From Bacteroidota bacterium (GTDB lineage Bacteria > Bacteroidota > Bacteroidia > B-17B0 > Aurantibacillaceae), in NCBI GenBank assembly GCA_013288385.1, contig JABDBZ010000016.1:1-37486 (forward strand): a stretch of DNA of 37,486 nt, written 5' to 3'. Below the pieces are notes generated by a model that worked only from the letters and a program-made list of their open reading frames with translations, did not search any database and was not told where the DNA came from. Of this stretch, positions 34,810 to 37,486 are shown piece by piece. The translations under genes and the position numbers were made by a program. Numbering within the stretch: position 1 is the first letter of the stretch; each line of letters begins with the position of its first letter.

Positions 34810-37486
34810 GTGAGGGTATCCAACATATTCGGCTTTGTAGCAATAACAGGCATCACAACATGTTTAATTGGTGTGATGTCTCACTCACCTGAAACTAAAA
34901 ACAATATCGAATTAACAAATGAGTTGCTTCAATACAGAGAAGAACAAAAAAGAATATTACCACCTGATACACCCGATACCGAAGAACCTGAACCTATTCC
35001 ATATAAGTTTAATGATAATAACGGCAAGCCCCCGCAGTTTGATCCAAAATCGAAACTGTATTTAGATAATCCATCCAACATAAAAACCAACGTTGATTAT
35101 AATAATAAAACGGGTGATTATGATGTGTCTCAAAAAATTGGTGACCTTGATTATCGTCCGGATACTTACATGAATTTTAAAGAGTACAACAACTACGCTT
35201 ATAAAAAAGCGATTCATGATTACTGGCGTTCGCGCGTTGCCGCTGATGAATTAAACAACAAGCCTCGTAAAAGTATGGTTCCTAAATTGGAAGTCAACAG
35301 CGAATTGTTTGATCGTATTTTTGGTGGGAACACAGTTGATATTAAACCAACAGGAACTGCTGAATTAATTTTTGGATTGAATAGAAATAAAACGTTGAAC
35401 CCTGCAATACCTCAACGACAACAAAAGATTACTAATTTCGATTTCAACATGCGTATTCAATTAAATCTAATTGGTAAGATTGGTGATAAGATGAAGATCA
35501 CAACAAACTATAACACCGAAGCATCTTTCGATTGGGAAAATCAGGTAAAAATAGATTACACCGGATATGAAGATGAGATCTTGAAAAAAATAGAAGCAGG
35601 TAATGTTACTTTTCCTCTCAACAGTACTTTGATCACAGGTAGTCAGACTCTATTTGGTTTTAAAACAAAATTGCAATTTGGAAAATTAGATGTTACAACT
35701 GTATTCTCTCAACAACGCGGTAAAAAACAAGAAATTAATATTCAAGGTGGTTCACAAACACAACCATTCACAGTAAATGGAGATGCATACGAAAGTAACA
35801 AACACTTTTTCCTTGGTCATTATTTTCGCAAAAACTATGATGGATGGATGAATACATTACCCGTAATTAGCACTCCTGTTGTTATTACAAGAGTTGAAGT
35901 TTATGTTTTAAATCAAACAGGTAGCGCCGAACAAACAAGAAACATTGTTGCGTTTGAAGATTTGGGTGAAGATAGCTCAAATGTTTTTACGGGATTAAAT
36001 GCTACGAAATCAGGTTCTGCTGGAATTACTCCTGGGTATGCCATCATTGACAGTGCCGGCGTAAATCCTTTTAACGGCGCTAATAGTTTATATTCGATTA
36101 TCACCAATCCATCAAACGGTTTATTAAAAGATAGAGACGCAAGTAAAACATCAAATGTTTTACCGGTAAGCTCAATTATATCCAACACAAATAATCCACC
36201 AAGTAATCAATACATGGTTCAAGCTCGTGATTATGATATTATTTACAATGCGCGTAGGTTAAACACAAATGAATTTTTTATAAATAATCGTACCGGCTTT
36301 ATTTCTTTAAATCAAACACTGAATAACGATCAGGTATTAGCAGTATCTTATCAATACACATACAATGGCAAAGTTTATCAGGTTGGTGAATTCAGTGATC
36401 AGTTTCCTGATAATACAAAACTTTTAGTTTGTAAATTATTAAAAGGTTCTGTGGTAAACACGCATTATCCTTTGTGGAAATTAATGATGAAGAATGTTTA
36501 TTCAATTGGTGCTTTCAACATTAACCCTACAGGCTTTAATTTAAATATTTATTATAACAATATCGAAACCGGTGTAGATGTGCCTTACATTCCTTACGGT
36601 AAAATTACCGGTGTGCAATTAATTCGTGTTTTTAATTGTGATAAATTAAGTGTGAACGGAGATCGTAATCCGGATGGTGTTTTCGATTTTATAAAAGATT
36701 ATACAATCAATCCTTCTAACGGAAGAATTTATTTACCAATGGCAGAACCATTCGGGAGTGGCCTACTTTCTAAATTTGATATTAATAATGATTTCCCTAC
36801 AGCCAATAAATATATTTTTCAGGAGTTATATGATTCAACAAAAACGGCGGCAACTTTTATTCAAAATAAAGACCGTTTTAAAATTAAAGGAACATTTACT
36901 TCTGCTGCCGGCTCTGACGTATCTCTAAATGCATTAAATATTCCGCAAGGTGCAGTTGTTGTTACAGCTAACGGTGTTAAGTTGGTTGAAAATGCTGATT
37001 ATACAGTTGATTATACTTTAGGCCGTGTAAAAATTATCAACGAAAGTTTATTGAATTCGGGTGCGCAAATTAAAGTTTCATTAGAAAGTAACTCCTTATT
37101 TAATGTTCAACAAAAAAGTTTAATTGGTTCCAGATTTGATTATAAAGCCGGGCGTAATCTTACTTTAGGAAGTACTGTTATGCGTTTTAGTGAAAGACCA
37201 ATTACACAAAAAGTTAGCATGGGTGACGAACCTGTAAACAATACAATTATTGGTTTAGATTATAATTATAAAACAGAGTTACCCATTTTAACCCGCATAT
37301 TAGATAAGCTACCTTTTTTCAGTACAAAAGAAATGAGCTCTATCACTACACGCGGTGAGTTTGCAAAACTTTTTCCTGGTAATGCTAAAGCCATTGGTAC
37401 AAGCGGTAATTCATATATAGATGATTTTGAAGGATCTATTTCTTTAATTGATGTTCGTAGCCCGGGTTCATGGATTTTGGCAAGTA
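34810..37486 (+). CDS. sprA: T9SS outer-membrane translocon protein SprA, N-terminal part, cut by the window end
   Basis: An open frame runs from GTG 34810 to the window edge, giving about 892 codons with no stop. The protein starts with a signal-like segment (IFGFVAITGITTCLIGVM). Known SprA/Sov stretches follow: NFDFNMRIQLNLIGKIGDKM near residue 225, the TNYNTEASFDWENQVKIDY region, GSQTLFGFKTKLQFGKLDVT near 285, and FSQQRGKKQEI. SprA forms the very large (about 36-strand) outer-membrane barrel through which T9SS cargo leaves, so full length should exceed 2000 residues. GTG 34810 is the only usual start before the signal segment, because a TAA lies in frame at 34804. It begins 7 bases after ruvA. 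This gene would export the two sorting-domain proteins encoded in this window. Confidence 0.93.
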   Translation, partial: MRVSNIFGFVAITGITTCLIGVMSHSPETKNNIELTNELLQYREEQKRILPPDTPDTEEPEPIPYKFNDNNGKPPQFDPKSKLYLDNPSNIKTNVDYNNKTGDYDVSQKIGDLDYRPDTYMNFKEYNNYAYKKAIHDYWRSRVAADELNNKPRKSMVPKLEVNSELFDRIFGGNTVDIKPTGTAELIFGLNRNKTLNPAIPQRQQKITNFDFNMRIQLNLIGKIGDKMKITTNYNTEASFDWENQVKIDYTGYEDEILKKIEAGNVTFPLNSTLITGSQTLFGFKTKLQFGKLDVTTVFSQQRGKKQEINIQGGSQTQPFTVNGDAYESNKHFFLGHYFRKNYDGWMNTLPVISTPVVITRVEVYVLNQTGSAEQTRNIVAFEDLGEDSSNVFTGLNATKSGSAGITPGYAIIDSAGVNPFNGANSLYSIITNPSNGLLKDRDASKTSNVLPVSSIISNTNNPPSNQYMVQARDYDIIYNARRLNTNEFFINNRTGFISLNQTLNNDQVLAVSYQYTYNGKVYQVGEFSDQFPDNTKLLVCKLLKGSVVNTHYPLWKLMMKNVYSIGAFNINPTGFNLNIYYNNIETGVDVPYIPYGKITGVQLIRVFNCDKLSVNGDRNPDGVFDFIKDYTINPSNGRIYLPMAEPFGSGLLSKFDINNDFPTANKYIFQELYDSTKTAATFIQNKDRFKIKGTFTSAAGSDVSLNALNIPQGAVVVTANGVKLVENADYTVDYTLGRVKIINESLLNSGAQIKVSLESNSLFNVQQKSLIGSRFDYKAGRNLTLGSTVMRFSERPITQKVSMGDEPVNNTIIGLDYNYKTELPILTRILDKLPFFSTKEMSSITTRGEFAKLFPGNAKAIGTSGNSYIDDFEGSISLIDVRSPGSWILAS

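Noticed and set aside
34805-34810. AAGGAG as a Shine-Dalgarno site for sprA
   Set aside because: It touches the GTG start and leaves no spacing. It could only serve a start further down, which would cut off the signal segment.

Overview
The window looks like a chromosomal segment from an AT-rich member of the Bacteroidota. Four things point there. The division and cell-wall (dcw) cluster has the Bacteroidota order, with an FtsL-like protein and a MraY carrying a large insertion. Two secreted proteins end in type IX secretion (T9SS) sorting domains. The right end opens the giant T9SS translocon gene sprA behind maeB and ruvA. Several genes have a TAnnTTTG-type -7 promoter element close to the start codon. 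The order or family cannot be fixed from sequence reading alone.

Region 1 (about 70-15730, + strand) is a compact dcw cluster: mraZ, rsmH, ftsL-like, ftsI, murE, mraY, murD, ftsW, murG, murC, ftsQ, ftsA, ftsZ. Most junctions overlap or are a few bases long; the clear exception is a 105-bp gap between murD and ftsW. Upstream of mraZ are four 10-bp direct repeats that fit a MraZ operator. The cluster makes the cytoplasmic and lipid-linked peptidoglycan precursors and builds the divisome. murF, ddl and murB are not here. The MurE substrate motif (DNPR) predicts meso-diaminopimelate peptidoglycan. A strong hairpin terminator follows ftsZ.

Region 2 (15775-19855, - strand) holds a small exported or membrane protein of unknown function and a 1145-residue T9SS-exported protein with beta-propeller (BNR/sortilin-like) repeats.

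Region 3 (20064-24041, + strand) is a nucleotide-sugar operon: a WbpD/WlbB-type acetyltransferase, a WbpB/WlbA-type sugar oxidoreductase, a UDP-HexNAc 6-dehydrogenase and RmlB. It could supply diacetamido-uronate and dTDP-deoxysugar precursors for a surface glycan, but the aminotransferase and later steps are absent. It ends in a perfect 16-bp stem terminator shared with the convergent neighbour.

Region 4 (24082-29321, - strand) contains a T9SS-exported reprolysin-like metalloprotease, an unknown secreted protein overlapping metG, and metG.

Region 5 (29453-37486, + strand) contains a NUMOD4/HNH-like protein overlapping an LD-carboxypeptidase, an alpha/beta hydrolase, then maeB, ruvA and the first about 892 codons of sprA, which runs off the end. 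No tRNA, rRNA, CRISPR array, insertion sequence or prophage was recognised. I did not find a clearly new multi-gene system; the best leads are the MraZ repeat operator, the uncharacterised secreted proteins, the discontinuous-propeller T9SS cargo and the incomplete sugar pathway.
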